The position numbers were made by a program, and so were the translations under genes. 51,651 nt of DNA, taken from assembly GCA_031291715.1 (NCBI GenBank), contig JARLIN010000448.1, positions 1-51,651 on the forward strand, written 5' to 3'. The notes under the pieces were generated by a model, which saw only the letters and a program-made list of their open reading frames with translations, searched no databases and was not told the origin of the DNA. The DNA is from Rhodopila sp. GTDB taxonomy: Bacteria; Pseudomonadota; Alphaproteobacteria; Acetobacterales; Acetobacteraceae. Below are positions 43,912 to 51,651 of the stretch, one piece after another. Each line of letters opens with the position of its first letter. Position 1 is the first letter of the stretch.

Positions 43912-45501
43912 TCAGGCCGCATCCGCCCTACGCGCCAGCGCCGATTGGATCAGCGCGATCGTCTCGGGGATGCCGTAGAGGGCGACGAAACCGCCGAAGC
44001 GGGGACCTTCCTGCTGGCCGAGCAGAACTTGATAGAGGCAGCCGAAGAAGCTCCGCAGGTCCGGGAACGGGTGGCGCTTGCCGACCTCGAACACCACGTT
44101 CTGGATCGCCTCGGACGTGGCGTCGGCGGGAAGGGCCGCCAGCGACGCGGCCAGATCTTCCAGTGCGGCGCGTTCCATTGCGTCGGGCTGCCGATAGCGC
44201 TTTCCGGGGCGGACGAGGTCCTGGTAGTAGGCGATGGCGTGGTTCACCAGGCGGGCGAGCAGTGGCTGGGTTGCCGGACTGGCGCCGGTGACGTAGCGGC
44301 GGATGAAGCCCCACAGGATGTCGGGCGAGTCCGCGTTCACCACGCTGGCCAGGTTCAGCAGCATGCCAAAGGAGATCGGGCTTCCGGCGTGGTTGGGCAG
44401 GCTTCCGGCGTGTATGTGCCAGGCTGGGTTGATGCGTTGCTCCGGTTCCGGCTGGATCCGCATCTTTTCCAGGTTGCCGACGTATTCGTCCACCGCGCGG
44501 GGGATGACGTCAAAATACAACCGCTTGGCGCGCTGCGGCTGGTTGTACATGAACTGAGACAGGGATTCAGGCGGAGCGTAGGTCAGCCATTCATCTACCG
44601 ACAGGCCGTTGCCCTTGGACTTGCTGATCTTCTGGCCGTGCTGGTCGAGGAACAGCTCGTAGGTCATGCCTTCCGGCGGCAGGCCGCCCAGGATGCGGCA
44701 GATGCGGCTGGACAGTTTCACGGAGTCGATCAGGTCCTTGCCGGACATCTCGTAGTCCACGCCCAGCGCATACCAGCGCATGGCCCAGTCGGCCTTCCAT
44801 TGCAGCTTGCAGGCGCCGCCCTTGACGGATGTCTCGAAGGTTTCGCCGGTCGCGGGGTCGATCCAGGTCACGGTGCCCGCGGCGGGATCGATTCGCTCCA
44901 TCGGCACCTGCATGACGATCCCGGTATGTGGATGGATCGGCAGGATCGGCGAGTAGGTTGCCTGCCGTTCCGCCCGAAGCGTCGGCAGGGTCACGGCCAT
45001 GACGGCCTCGTAGCGTTCCAGGACCCGGACCAGCGCGGCGTCGAAACGGCCGGACCTGTAGTATTCCGTCGAGGAGGCGAATTCGTATTAGAAGCCGAAA
45101 GAATCCAGGAACGCGCGCAGCCGGGCGTTGTTGTGGGCGCCGAAGCTGTCGTGAGTGCCGAACGGGTCGGGGATCTGGGTTAGCGGCTTGCCGAGATACG
45201 GCGTCAGCATGTCCCGGTTGGGGATGTTGTCCGGTACCTTGCGCAGCCCGTCCATGTCGTCGCTGAACGCCAGCAGCTTCGACGGCATCCCCGTGAGTTC
45301 GGTGAAGGCCCGGCGCACCCAGGTTGTCCGCGCGACTTCCCCGAACGTGCCGATATGCGGCAGGCCGGAGGGGCCGTAGCCGGTCTCGAACAGCGCGTGG
45401 TCCTTGCCGGACGCAGCGAGGCGATGGGCGACTTTCCGCGCTTCCTCGAATGGCCATGCCTTCGGAATATCGGAAAGGTTGTTGCGGACTGTATCGGACA
45501 T
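43912..45501 (-). pseudogene. lysK: Class I lysine-tRNA ligase gene interrupted by an in-frame TAA
   Basis: Class I LysRS homology runs over the whole span in one frame, about 529 codons, the normal size. The N-terminal 137 residues include the HIGH-type motif PSGLPHIG at 44-51. The frame then meets TAA at 45088-45090 (after AFLDSFGF) and continues without shift as [20 protein letters not shown] to the KMSKS-type KISKSKGN at about 291-298 and the normal C-terminus. A single base change from a Glu or Gln codon would explain it. Options: a true nonsense mutation with another LysRS elsewhere, readthrough, reinitiation (ATG 45000 has GAGG upstream) or a sequence error. UAA is not known to encode selenocysteine or pyrrolysine, so special-amino-acid recoding is unlikely. 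Confidence 0.85.
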
Positions 45502-45621
45502 GGCCCGGAAGCTAGGTACCGGGCTGCGTCAGGTCAATCGGAACCATTGGGAACGGCGGCGATGGACAGAAATTCATCCCGGCGGGATCATGCTTGGCAA
45601 AACCAATCGGAGGAACGCACG

Positions 45622-46371
45622 ATGACAACAATTCCCTTGCCCGCCGCACTTTCGATGCAAGGCAAGCGTGCCCTGGTGACCGGTGCGGCCAGCGGTATCG
45701 GCAAGGCCACCGCCCTGGTGCTGGCGCAGCTTGGCGCCGATCTGCTGATCAGCGACAGGGCACCACTCAATGAGACGCGCGATGAAATCCGGGCCAGCGG
45801 CGGCGCTTGCACCGTCGTACAAGGCGACCTGACCAATGATGCGTTCATCGCCTCGCTGTTCGCGGGTGGACGGATTCATGCGGTGGCGCATTGCGCTGGC
45901 ATCCTGGAGGGAAGGCCGTGGAATGAGGACAAGGCCTGGCACGAGCGGTTCCACCGGGTGATGGACATCAACGTGCGGGTGCCCTTGCAGCTCGCGGCGG
46001 CGGCGACCGATCACATGGCGGCGCACGGCGGCGGGAATATCGCCCTGGTCGGCTCGGTCGCGGGCAAGACCGGGGGCACGTCATTGACCACCCCACCGGA
46101 TTACGCGGCGTCGAAAGGCGCGGTGCATGCCTTGGTGAAGTGGCTGTCGCGGAACGCGGTTGGGCGCGGCGTGCTGGTGAACGCGGTGGCGCCGGGGCCG
46201 GTGGAGACGCCGATGACCCGCGGCTTCAACCTGGGGCCGACCTTGCCGATGGGGCGGATTGGGCGGCCGGAGGAACTGGCCTGGCCGATCGCGTTCCTAT
46301 GCACCTCGGCGGCGAGCTACCTGTCGGGGGCGATCCTGGATGTGAACGGCGGGGCGTTCGTCGGGCCGTAG
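45622..46371 (+). CDS. Short-chain dehydrogenase/reductase (SDR)
   Basis: A 249-residue classical SDR. Start at 45622 is supported by CGGAGGA before it. The cofactor motif TGAASGIG lies near residues 20-27, and the catalytic YxxxK is Tyr161-Lys165 in PDYAASKGAVHAL, with the conserved Ser in VGSVAGKTG. The C-terminal GAILDVNGG is typical. It is an NAD(P)-dependent oxidoreductase of unknown substrate. Confidence 0.92.
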   Translation: MTTIPLPAALSMQGKRALVTGAASGIGKATALVLAQLGADLLISDRAPLNETRDEIRASGGACTVVQGDLTNDAFIASLFAGGRIHAVAHCAGILEGRPWNEDKAWHERFHRVMDINVRVPLQLAAAATDHMAAHGGGNIALVGSVAGKTGGTSLTTPPDYAASKGAVHALVKWLSRNAVGRGVLVNAVAPGPVETPMTRGFNLGPTLPMGRIGRPEELAWPIAFLCTSAASYLSGAILDVNGGAFVGP

Positions 46372-46394
46372 GAGGCCCCGTCGCTGGCCAAAGC

Positions 46395-46411
46395 GTCGGA
46401 ATTTTTTACAC
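46395..46411. promoter_or_regulatory. Upstream activator-like site, copy 1 (GTCGnAAnnnTTTACAC)
   Basis: GTCGGAATTTTTTACAC is the distal copy of a 17-bp site; the second copy starts 102 bp downstream. The two ends (GTCGGAA and TTTACAC) are an imperfect dyad. It is placed well upstream of a sigma-54 promoter, the usual position for an enhancer-binding-protein site. Confidence 0.5.
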
Positions 46412-46496
46412 TTTCGTCAGGCGGCCTGCGTTGACGGTCCAGGCCGGTTTTCCCGGGGGCTCAGGCGGTGATCATCGGGGACCGCAGGGGAGCCTT

Positions 46497-46513
46497 GTCG
46501 AAAAACTTTACAC
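46497..46513. promoter_or_regulatory. Upstream activator-like site, copy 2 (GTCGnAAnnnTTTACAC)
   Basis: GTCGAAAAACTTTACAC shares GTCG, AA and TTTACAC at the same spacing with the copy at 46395-46411. It lies about 78 bp before the -24 element of the sigma-54 promoter. Confidence 0.5.
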
Positions 46514-46588
46514 CTATCTTTTGGCAAATAAGCAGAGGCGACAATCCATTGAAAATACGGAATTACTTATCTTTGTAATACCGCCTGT

Positions 46589-46604
46589 CTGGCACGGTAA
46601 TTGC
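46589..46604 (+). promoter_or_regulatory. Sigma-54 (RpoN) promoter of the PEP-CTERM gene
   Basis: CTGGCACGGTAATTGC matches the consensus TGGCACG-N4-TTGC exactly at the key positions: GG at 46591-46592 (-24) and GC at 46603-46604 (-12), 12 bp apart. Transcription would start near 46615, giving a leader of about 45 nt before GTG 46661. The match is too complete to be likely by chance in this short gap. Confidence 0.8.
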
Positions 46605-46660
46605 CTGAACGGTTCCAGAATTTTCGCAGGATAACCGGGACATCCGGTTGAGGAGAGGCT

Positions 46661-47203
46661 GTGTCCATCAAGAAATTACTATTGAGCGCCGCGGTCGTCT
46701 TCTCCGCTGTGATAGGTGGCGCGAATGCGGAAACCATTAACCTCCGCTATGTGGGGGCGGTAACGGAGCGGGCACAGAATGATTTCGGTATTTCCGATAT
46801 ATCAGGCTCAGGCGTCGTCACCTTTGCGGATGGCCTGACCTCGGTCAGTCTTTCTGATCTGACCAACTTCTCGTTTAATCTGACAATGGATGGCAGCGGC
46901 GGCACTGACGTCGATAGCTATGGGCTTGGCGACATCGTCGACCCGCCCGGTTTCTCAGCAACGCTCGACGAGACCGGCAACGTCACCTCCCTAACCTTCA
47001 CCACCGGCTTCGGGTCCGGTGGTTGGTTTTACCCGGGCCAGCAACTCAGCATGGACCTGGTTAACGGATCGAATACGGGCAACTTCGATGTGGGAGGATT
47101 CTCAATCGGCACGCTGACCGCCGATGTTCCCGAGCCCGCGACTCTGACACTCATGGCGACCGGGTTGCTCGGCATGCTTCGCATCCGCCGCAAGCGGAGA
47201 TGA
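46661..47203 (+). CDS. PEP-CTERM sorting-domain protein
   Basis: A 180-residue exported protein. Start is GTG at 46661, preceded by GAGGAGAG. The signal peptide (MSIKKLLLSAAVVFSAVIGG...ANA-ET) is followed by a Gly/Ser/Thr/Asp-rich, low-Lys body and the C-terminal PEP-CTERM tripartite tail VPEPATLTLMATGLLGMLRIRRKRR-like: PEP motif, hydrophobic helix and Arg-rich end. Such proteins are cut by exosortase and delivered to the cell surface, often with exopolysaccharide. No exosortase gene is in the window. A sigma-54 promoter lies upstream. Confidence 0.92.
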   Translation: MSIKKLLLSAAVVFSAVIGGANAETINLRYVGAVTERAQNDFGISDISGSGVVTFADGLTSVSLSDLTNFSFNLTMDGSGGTDVDSYGLGDIVDPPGFSATLDETGNVTSLTFTTGFGSGGWFYPGQQLSMDLVNGSNTGNFDVGGFSIGTLTADVPEPATLTLMATGLLGMLRIRRKRR

Positions 47204-47286
47204 CTGGGTACGCGGGCCGTCCGGGGTTCGTTGGTCAATAATATCAATCCTGGGTGACGCCGACCCTCCGTAGATGCACGAAGGTT

Positions 47287-47383
47287 GTGCCCGGACATGA
47301 ACCGGGCACCCGTTGCATCACCGCGAGTGATGAATATTTCAAAAGACCTGATCCGGCACGGATGGCCGGGTCAGGCCCGGCCA
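47287..47383. repeat. REP-like repeat block downstream of the PEP-CTERM gene
   Basis: Contains the hairpin GTGCCCGG/CCGGGCAC (47287-47309), the block CACCCGTTGCA (47307-47317) and the palindrome TGGCCGGG-TCAGG-CCCGGCCA (47363-47383). The second and third parts recur, in inverted orientation, at 51235-51325. Confidence 0.6.
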
Positions 47384-47433
47384 CGACGACTACGCGGGGG
47401 CTATCAGCGTGTCACTCACGATGCGGGCTTGTA

Positions 47434-48375
47434 TTAGCCGGACGCCCTGATAGCCAATATCGCCTTCACCCATGCGCACGCCTCATCGATCGCGGCGCTG
47501 GCCTTGTCCACCACGCCCGGCCAGAAGAAAAACCCGTGGTTCACGCCGTCCCAGCGCTTCATCTCGGTCGGCACGCCGGCCTGACGAAGCCGTTCGGCGT
47601 AGAACTCGCCTTCATCGCGTAGCGGGTCGTATTGCGCCGTCACGACCAGAGCCGGCGGCAACCCGCTCAGGTCGGCGGCACGCAGCGGGCTGGCGTACGG
47701 ATGCGCCCCATCCCGCGTATCGGCCAGATAATGGTTCCAGAACCAGATCATCCCGTCGCGGCCCAGGCCGTAGCCTTCTGCATTTTCCGTCATCGATGGC
47801 GTATTGGAGTCGTAATAATCGGTGACCGGGTAGATCAGGAGCTGGCCGAGCAGCCTGGGGCCGCCTTCATCGCGGATGCGCAACGCGGTGACGGTGGCGA
47901 GATTGCCCCCCGCGCTGTCGCCGGCGACGAACACGCGGCTGGGGTCAGCGCCCAGGGCGGCCGCATTCGCCACCGCCCAACGAGTCGCCGCCAGACAGTC
48001 GTCCGGCGCGGCGGGGAATTTTGCCTCGGGCGCCAAACGGTAATCCACCGAAACCACCACGCAGCCGGTGCCTGCACACAGGTTGCGGCAGATGCCGTCA
48101 TGCGTATCCAGGCTGCACAACACGAAGCCGCTGCCGTGGAAGAAGACCATCAGCGGGAACGGTCCCTCACCCAATGGCGTATAGATACGCAACGCCAGCG
48201 ACCCGCCCGGGCCTTGCATATCCCGGTTGACGACCGTCGCGATCTCCGGCCTGCGCAGGCCGGGAAAGTCGCGGGCGGCGTATTGCGCCCGCGCGTCCGC
48301 CACCGAAAGCGTGTGGAGCGGCGGCAACGCCGCGCCCAGGTTCAGCAGCATCTGGATCTGTGGATCAACCGTCAT
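47434..48375 (-). CDS. Alpha/beta hydrolase, hormone-sensitive-lipase-like esterase
   Basis: A 313-residue esterase. The oxyanion motif is HGSGF at about residues 80-84 (usual HGGG variant), the nucleophile Ser lies in GDSAGG near 154, and the likely acid and base are in YDPLRDEG and NHGFFFW. It acts on short acyl esters in the cytoplasm. ATG 48375 is chosen because it overlaps the thiolase stop codon region, implying translational coupling; an upstream in-frame ATG at 48441 lies inside the thiolase gene. Confidence 0.9.
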   Translation of the reverse strand: MTVDPQIQMLLNLGAALPPLHTLSVADARAQYAARDFPGLRRPEIATVVNRDMQGPGGSLALRIYTPLGEGPFPLMVFFHGSGFVLCSLDTHDGICRNLCAGTGCVVVSVDYRLAPEAKFPAAPDDCLAATRWAVANAAALGADPSRVFVAGDSAGGNLATVTALRIRDEGGPRLLGQLLIYPVTDYYDSNTPSMTENAEGYGLGRDGMIWFWNHYLADTRDGAHPYASPLRAADLSGLPPALVVTAQYDPLRDEGEFYAERLRQAGVPTEMKRWDGVNHGFFFWPGVVDKASAAIDEACAWVKAILAIRASG

Positions 48376-48376
48376 C

Positions 48377-49579
48377 TCACGCCACCTCGAACAGGCCGGC
48401 CGCACCCATGCCGCCGCCAACACACATGGTAACGACGACAAACTGCGCCTCGCGCCGCCTGCCTTCGATCAGGGCATGGCCGACCATTCGCGCGCCGGAC
48501 ATGCCGTAGGGATGGCCGATGGAGATGGCGCCGCCATTTACGTTCAGCTTGTCCGGATCGATGCCGAGGCGGTCGCGGCAATAAAGCACCTGACAGGCGA
48601 ACGCCTCGTTCAGCTCCCACAAGCCGATGTCGTCCACCGTCAGTGCGTGCTTCGCCAGCAGCTTGGGCACGGCGAACACTGGCCCAATGCCCATCTCGTC
48701 CGGCGCGCAGCCGGCGACGGCCATGCCGCGATAGATCCCAAGCGGTTGCAGGCCGCGGCGGGACGCCTCGGCTTCCTCCATCAGCACCGCGGCCGACGCG
48801 CCGTCGGACAGCTGAGACGCATTGCCGGCGGTGATGAATTTGCCCTGCTTCACCACCTGCCCGTTGGCGAAGACCGGCTTCAGGCTGGCCAACCCTTCCA
48901 GCGACGTTTCCGGCCGGTTGCCCTCGTCCTTGCCGAGGCTGATTTTCTTGTGGCTGGTTTCGCCGGTCGCCTTGTCGGTGACCAGCATCTGCGTCGGCAT
49001 CGCCACGATCTCGTCATCGAAGCGCCCGGCCTGTTGCGCGGCGGCGGTGCGCTGTTGCGACCGTAGCGCATATTCGTCCTGTGCTTCCCGCGACACGCCG
49101 TAGCGATCCGCGACCAGTTCGGCGGTTTCGATCATCGTCATGTAAAGGCCGGGCACGCGAGCGACCAGTTCCGGGTCCTGTGCGCGGCTGCGGTTGACCG
49201 CCTCGGTCTGCACCAGCGAGATCGACTCCAGACCGCCGCCAACGGTGATCTGCATGTCGTCCTGGATGATCTGTTTCGCCGCGGTGGCGATCGCCATCAG
49301 GCCGGAGGCGCATTGCCGGTCCACCGACATGCCGGCGACCGACTCCGGCAGACCCGCGCGCAAGGCGGCCTGACGCGCGATGTTGAAGCCCTGCGCACCC
49401 TGCTGGAGGGCGGCACCCATGACCACGTCCTCGACCTCCGCCGGGTCGATGCCGGCCCGTGCCACCGCCTGCGCGATGACATGTCCCCCCAGCGCCTGGC
49501 TCTGCGTATCGTTGAACGCCCCCCGATATGCCCGGCCAATCGGCGTGCGGGCGGTGGAGACGATGACGGCACTGCGCAT
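48377..49579 (-). CDS. Acetyl-CoA acyltransferase (thiolase)
   Basis: A 400-residue thiolase. The nucleophilic Cys90 is in DRQCASG, the NEAFA motif follows, [10 protein letters not shown] holds the catalytic His, and the C-terminal CVGGGMG holds the second catalytic Cys, so all active-site residues are present. It cleaves or forms 3-ketoacyl-CoA in beta-oxidation or related pathways. It is followed directly by the esterase gene, suggesting a shared lipid or ester catabolic route. Confidence 0.94.
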   Translation of the reverse strand: MRSAVIVSTARTPIGRAYRGAFNDTQSQALGGHVIAQAVARAGIDPAEVEDVVMGAALQQGAQGFNIARQAALRAGLPESVAGMSVDRQCASGLMAIATAAKQIIQDDMQITVGGGLESISLVQTEAVNRSRAQDPELVARVPGLYMTMIETAELVADRYGVSREAQDEYALRSQQRTAAAQQAGRFDDEIVAMPTQMLVTDKATGETSHKKISLGKDEGNRPETSLEGLASLKPVFANGQVVKQGKFITAGNASQLSDGASAAVLMEEAEASRRGLQPLGIYRGMAVAGCAPDEMGIGPVFAVPKLLAKHALTVDDIGLWELNEAFACQVLYCRDRLGIDPDKLNVNGGAISIGHPYGMSGARMVGHALIEGRRREAQFVVVTMCVGGGMGAAGLFEVA

Positions 49580-49667
49580 TGGCGTGTTTCCTTTTGGACG
49601 TTTGAAACAGTATGCGCGGGCGGCTGGGGGATTTGAAGACCGGCCCGGATGCTTCTAGCCTGGGGAG

Positions 49668-51176
49668 ATGCCGTCCGAGACAACCAGCCAGGCCCCACAC
49701 CTGGGGCCACACGTCGTACCCGCGTCACCCAATCTCTTCCTGACCGTCTTTCCCTCCATCATGCTGCCGATGTTCCTGGCGGCCGTGGACCAGACGATCG
49801 TTGCCACGGCCCTGCCGGCGATCGCAGGCTCGCTGGGCGACGTGGAAAGAGTGTCCTGGGTCGTCGTGTCATATCTGGTGGCGAACACCATCGCCGCCCC
49901 GGTCTATGGCAGGCTGGGTGACGCCATCGGCCGCAAGCAGATGATGCTCGTGGCGCTCGCGGTGTTCGTCGGCGCCTCGGTGCTGTGCGCATTGTCGGGA
50001 TCGATCCTGATGCTGACGGCGGCTCGGCTGCTGCAAGGCGCGGGAGGCGGCGGCCTGATGACTCTGTCGCAGGCGCTGATCGCCGAGTCCGTGCCGCCGC
50101 GCCAGCGTGGCAAATATCAGGGCTATTTGTCGGGGATGTACGCCTCCGCCGCCACCTTCGGCCCCGTCGCCGGTGGCTATCTCACCCAGCATTTCGGCTG
50201 GCCGTCGGTGTTCCTGGTAAACCTGCCGCTTGGCCTGCTGGCCGCGATCCTGGTCATGCGCCTACCCGCGCATCCCAGCCGGGGCGGATCGGTCCAGTTC
50301 GACGTCTGGGGTACGGTGCTCTTTGCCGGGTTCATCGCCCCCGTGCTGCTGGCGATGGAGCGCGCACAGCACATCGACCTCGCTGCCGCGCCGGCGGTTG
50401 TGGGATTGCTTGCTTTGGCGATCGTTTCTCTGGTGCTGCTGATCCGGCAGGAGAAGCGAGCCTCGGCGCCGCTGCTGCCAATCCAGTTGTTCCGCCAGGC
50501 GGGGATCTGGCGAACCGACACGCTGGCCGCCTGCGTGGCGGGACAGACCGTTTCGCTGGTGTCGTTTTTGCCGATGTATCTGCAGGTGGTGCGGGGGGCC
50601 AGCACAGCCCATTCCGGTGTGCTGCTGCTGCCGCTGACGGTGGGGATCGCCGCTGGCTCGTTCTTCTGCGGCAGGTTGATCGCGACGACGGGGCGGACGG
50701 CGATCTTGCCCTCGGTCGGGCTGGCGGTGAGTGCGACCATGCTGCTGTCGCTGGCGGCATTCGCCCCGCACCTGGGGAACGGCACGATCATCGGGATGCT
50801 GGCGGTTGCCTCGGCCTGCACGGGGACGGCGATGCCGGTCGTGCAGATGACGGTGCAGACCGTGGCTGGGCCTCGGTTTCTGGGGGCGGCGGCGGCGTCG
50901 GTGCAGTTCTCGCGGTCGGTCGGGGCGTCGTTCGGGACGGCGCTGGTTGGGGCGGTGCTGTTCGCCGTGCTGGCGGCGCACGACGCGCGGACCGCGGCGA
51001 TGTTCGCGAGCCTGGTGCAGGAGGGGCCACGGGCGCTGGATGTGCTGCCGGTCGCGCAACAGTTGGCGGTGCGGGGGGAAATCGCCGATGCGTTTCGCGC
51101 GGCGTTCCTGACGATCGGTTGTTTCACGACGACGGGGATGCTGTTCGCGTGGTGGCTACCGGTGCGGCGGATTTGA
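49668..51176 (+). CDS. MFS transporter, DHA2 drug:H+ antiporter family (EmrB/QacA type)
   Basis: A 502-residue protein with about 14 membrane helices. Family motifs include LAAVDQTIVATALPAIAGSL in helix 1, motif A-like GRLGDAIGRKQMM after helix 2, and the AGGYLTQHFGWPSVFLVNLP segment in helices 5-6. It probably exports drugs or metabolites using the proton gradient. No regulator gene is adjacent. Confidence 0.92.
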   Translation: MPSETTSQAPHLGPHVVPASPNLFLTVFPSIMLPMFLAAVDQTIVATALPAIAGSLGDVERVSWVVVSYLVANTIAAPVYGRLGDAIGRKQMMLVALAVFVGASVLCALSGSILMLTAARLLQGAGGGGLMTLSQALIAESVPPRQRGKYQGYLSGMYASAATFGPVAGGYLTQHFGWPSVFLVNLPLGLLAAILVMRLPAHPSRGGSVQFDVWGTVLFAGFIAPVLLAMERAQHIDLAAAPAVVGLLALAIVSLVLLIRQEKRASAPLLPIQLFRQAGIWRTDTLAACVAGQTVSLVSFLPMYLQVVRGASTAHSGVLLLPLTVGIAAGSFFCGRLIATTGRTAILPSVGLAVSATMLLSLAAFAPHLGNGTIIGMLAVASACTGTAMPVVQMTVQTVAGPRFLGAAAASVQFSRSVGASFGTALVGAVLFAVLAAHDARTAAMFASLVQEGPRALDVLPVAQQLAVRGEIADAFRAAFLTIGCFTTTGMLFAWWLPVRRI

Positions 51177-51183
51177 AAACGCG

Positions 51184-51217
51184 TTGTGCCAACGCGCGCA
51201 AAGGCTGACACACCGGC
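51184..51217. repeat. Fragment of the MITE-like element (left end only)
   Basis: Matches the first 30 bp of the element at 23819-23903 (CGCGCAAAGnCTGACAC shared), but the right end is missing, so it is a decayed or truncated copy. Confidence 0.5.
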
Positions 51218-51234
51218 GCTCTCCCACAGTCGTC

Positions 51235-51325
51235 ATGGCCGGACGTGATCCGGCCATCCGTGCCGGACCAAATCATTGATGAACAACCACTTACTGAAGT
51301 GCAACGGGTGGCCGGATCGAGTCGG
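51235..51325. repeat. REP-like repeat block, inverted relative to the one at 47287-47383
   Basis: Begins with the palindrome ATGGCCGGA-CGTGA-TCCGGCCAT (51235-51257). Its complement shares TCCGGCACGGATGGCCGG and CACCCGTTGCA with the block near 47300-47380, with a similar but diverged middle. Confidence 0.6.
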
Positions 51326-51428
51326 GGCATGACGTGGAAGCAACCGGCGGAGAGTCGGTGTCACGTGACCCGATATTACAGCGTCATTACTTCGAACTGT
51401 AGCAATCACGCTCTAGAGCGGGATGACA

Positions 51429-51651
51429 TTAGGTTGCCGGATACCCGGCTTTGACGAGGTAGTTCTGGCATTCTGTGGCGGTTACGTTCGGTAGAATTGC
51501 CGCAAGCGCCTCGCAGAGCCCGTCGACGCTTCTGGCCCTCGCCTGGCGTAGCCAGTGTTTGATCTTGGCGAACAGCATTTCGATCGGGTTCAGGTCGGGT
51601 GTGTACTTCGGCAACAGAAAGAGCTTGGCACCGGCGGCGCGGATGGCCGCC
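51429..51651 (-). mobile_element. IS630-family transposase, C-terminal part, cut by the window edge
   Basis: On the minus strand the frame is open from the window edge to a stop at 51429, giving about 73 residues. The segment FLLPKYTPDLNPIEMLFAKI is the conserved IS630/Tc1 DDE block around the final catalytic Glu, followed by the typical helical tail. The 5' end is outside the window, so intactness cannot be judged. The element end is probably near 51413-51430, but I could not confirm an inverted repeat or TA duplication. Confidence 0.85.

Noticed and set aside
45088-45090. Recoded stop codon for selenocysteine or pyrrolysine
   Set aside because: The codon is TAA, whereas selenocysteine uses UGA and pyrrolysine UAG; no insertion element was seen.

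Overview
The window is GC-rich chromosomal DNA from an alphaproteobacterium, most likely a member of the Acetobacteraceae or a near relative. This placement is an inference from base composition, a class I lysyl-tRNA synthetase, a DUF815 ATPase beside yajC, and the general style of the proteins; no rRNA or tRNA gene is present to confirm it. Genes are densely packed on both strands. I see no prophage, plasmid backbone or CRISPR array. The only clear transposase is a piece of an IS630-type element cut by the right edge.

Layout. 1-4250: a TonB energy-transduction locus (tonB 3' end, exbB), a secreted class A acid phosphatase and a TonB-dependent receptor. 4341-8284: a DUF1499 protein, an SbmA/BacA-like ABC exporter and an M3 oligopeptidase in close succession. 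8509-17573: metabolic genes, namely an SMP-30 lactonase, quinone oxidoreductase, enoyl-CoA hydratase, a large unknown protein, a HisD-family dehydrogenase with flavin reductase, an EamA transporter and a FAD amine/amino-acid oxidase. 17859-23299: a P-loop/coiled-coil protein, the DUF815 ATPase with yajC (but no secDF), and a glycosyltransferase overlapping a GDP-mannose/UDP-glucose dehydrogenase, which points to polysaccharide synthesis. 23522-32471: a YciI protein, a large membrane GGDEF-EAL c-di-GMP protein, GNAT, EamA, an orphan TRAP-type binding protein, and a MATE pump with its TetR repressor and a candidate operator. 32642-38430: a second TonB, a DUF6065 protein, a luciferase-like oxidoreductase, then dcd, murA and ppa. 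38520-45501: an NAD-dependent dehydrogenase, a two-domain cold-shock protein with a strong terminator, rmuC, an MprF-like membrane protein and lysK. 45622-51651: SDR, a PEP-CTERM protein, esterase plus thiolase, a DHA2 drug transporter and the IS630 fragment.

Three observations stand out. First, lysK is split by an in-frame TAA, although the coding sequence continues in the same frame on both sides, and it sits 3 nt upstream of an MprF-like gene whose substrate would be Lys-tRNA. Second, the PEP-CTERM gene has a near-consensus sigma-54 promoter preceded by two copies of a 17-bp GTCGnAAnnnTTTACAC site, a candidate binding site for an enhancer-binding protein. Third, the intergenic spaces carry several small repeat families: REP-like GGCCGGGC palindromes, MITE-like elements ending in TATACCAA, a 45-bp tandem repeat, and a 77-bp direct repeat.

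All calls come from reading the sequence and remembered family features. No database search was run.
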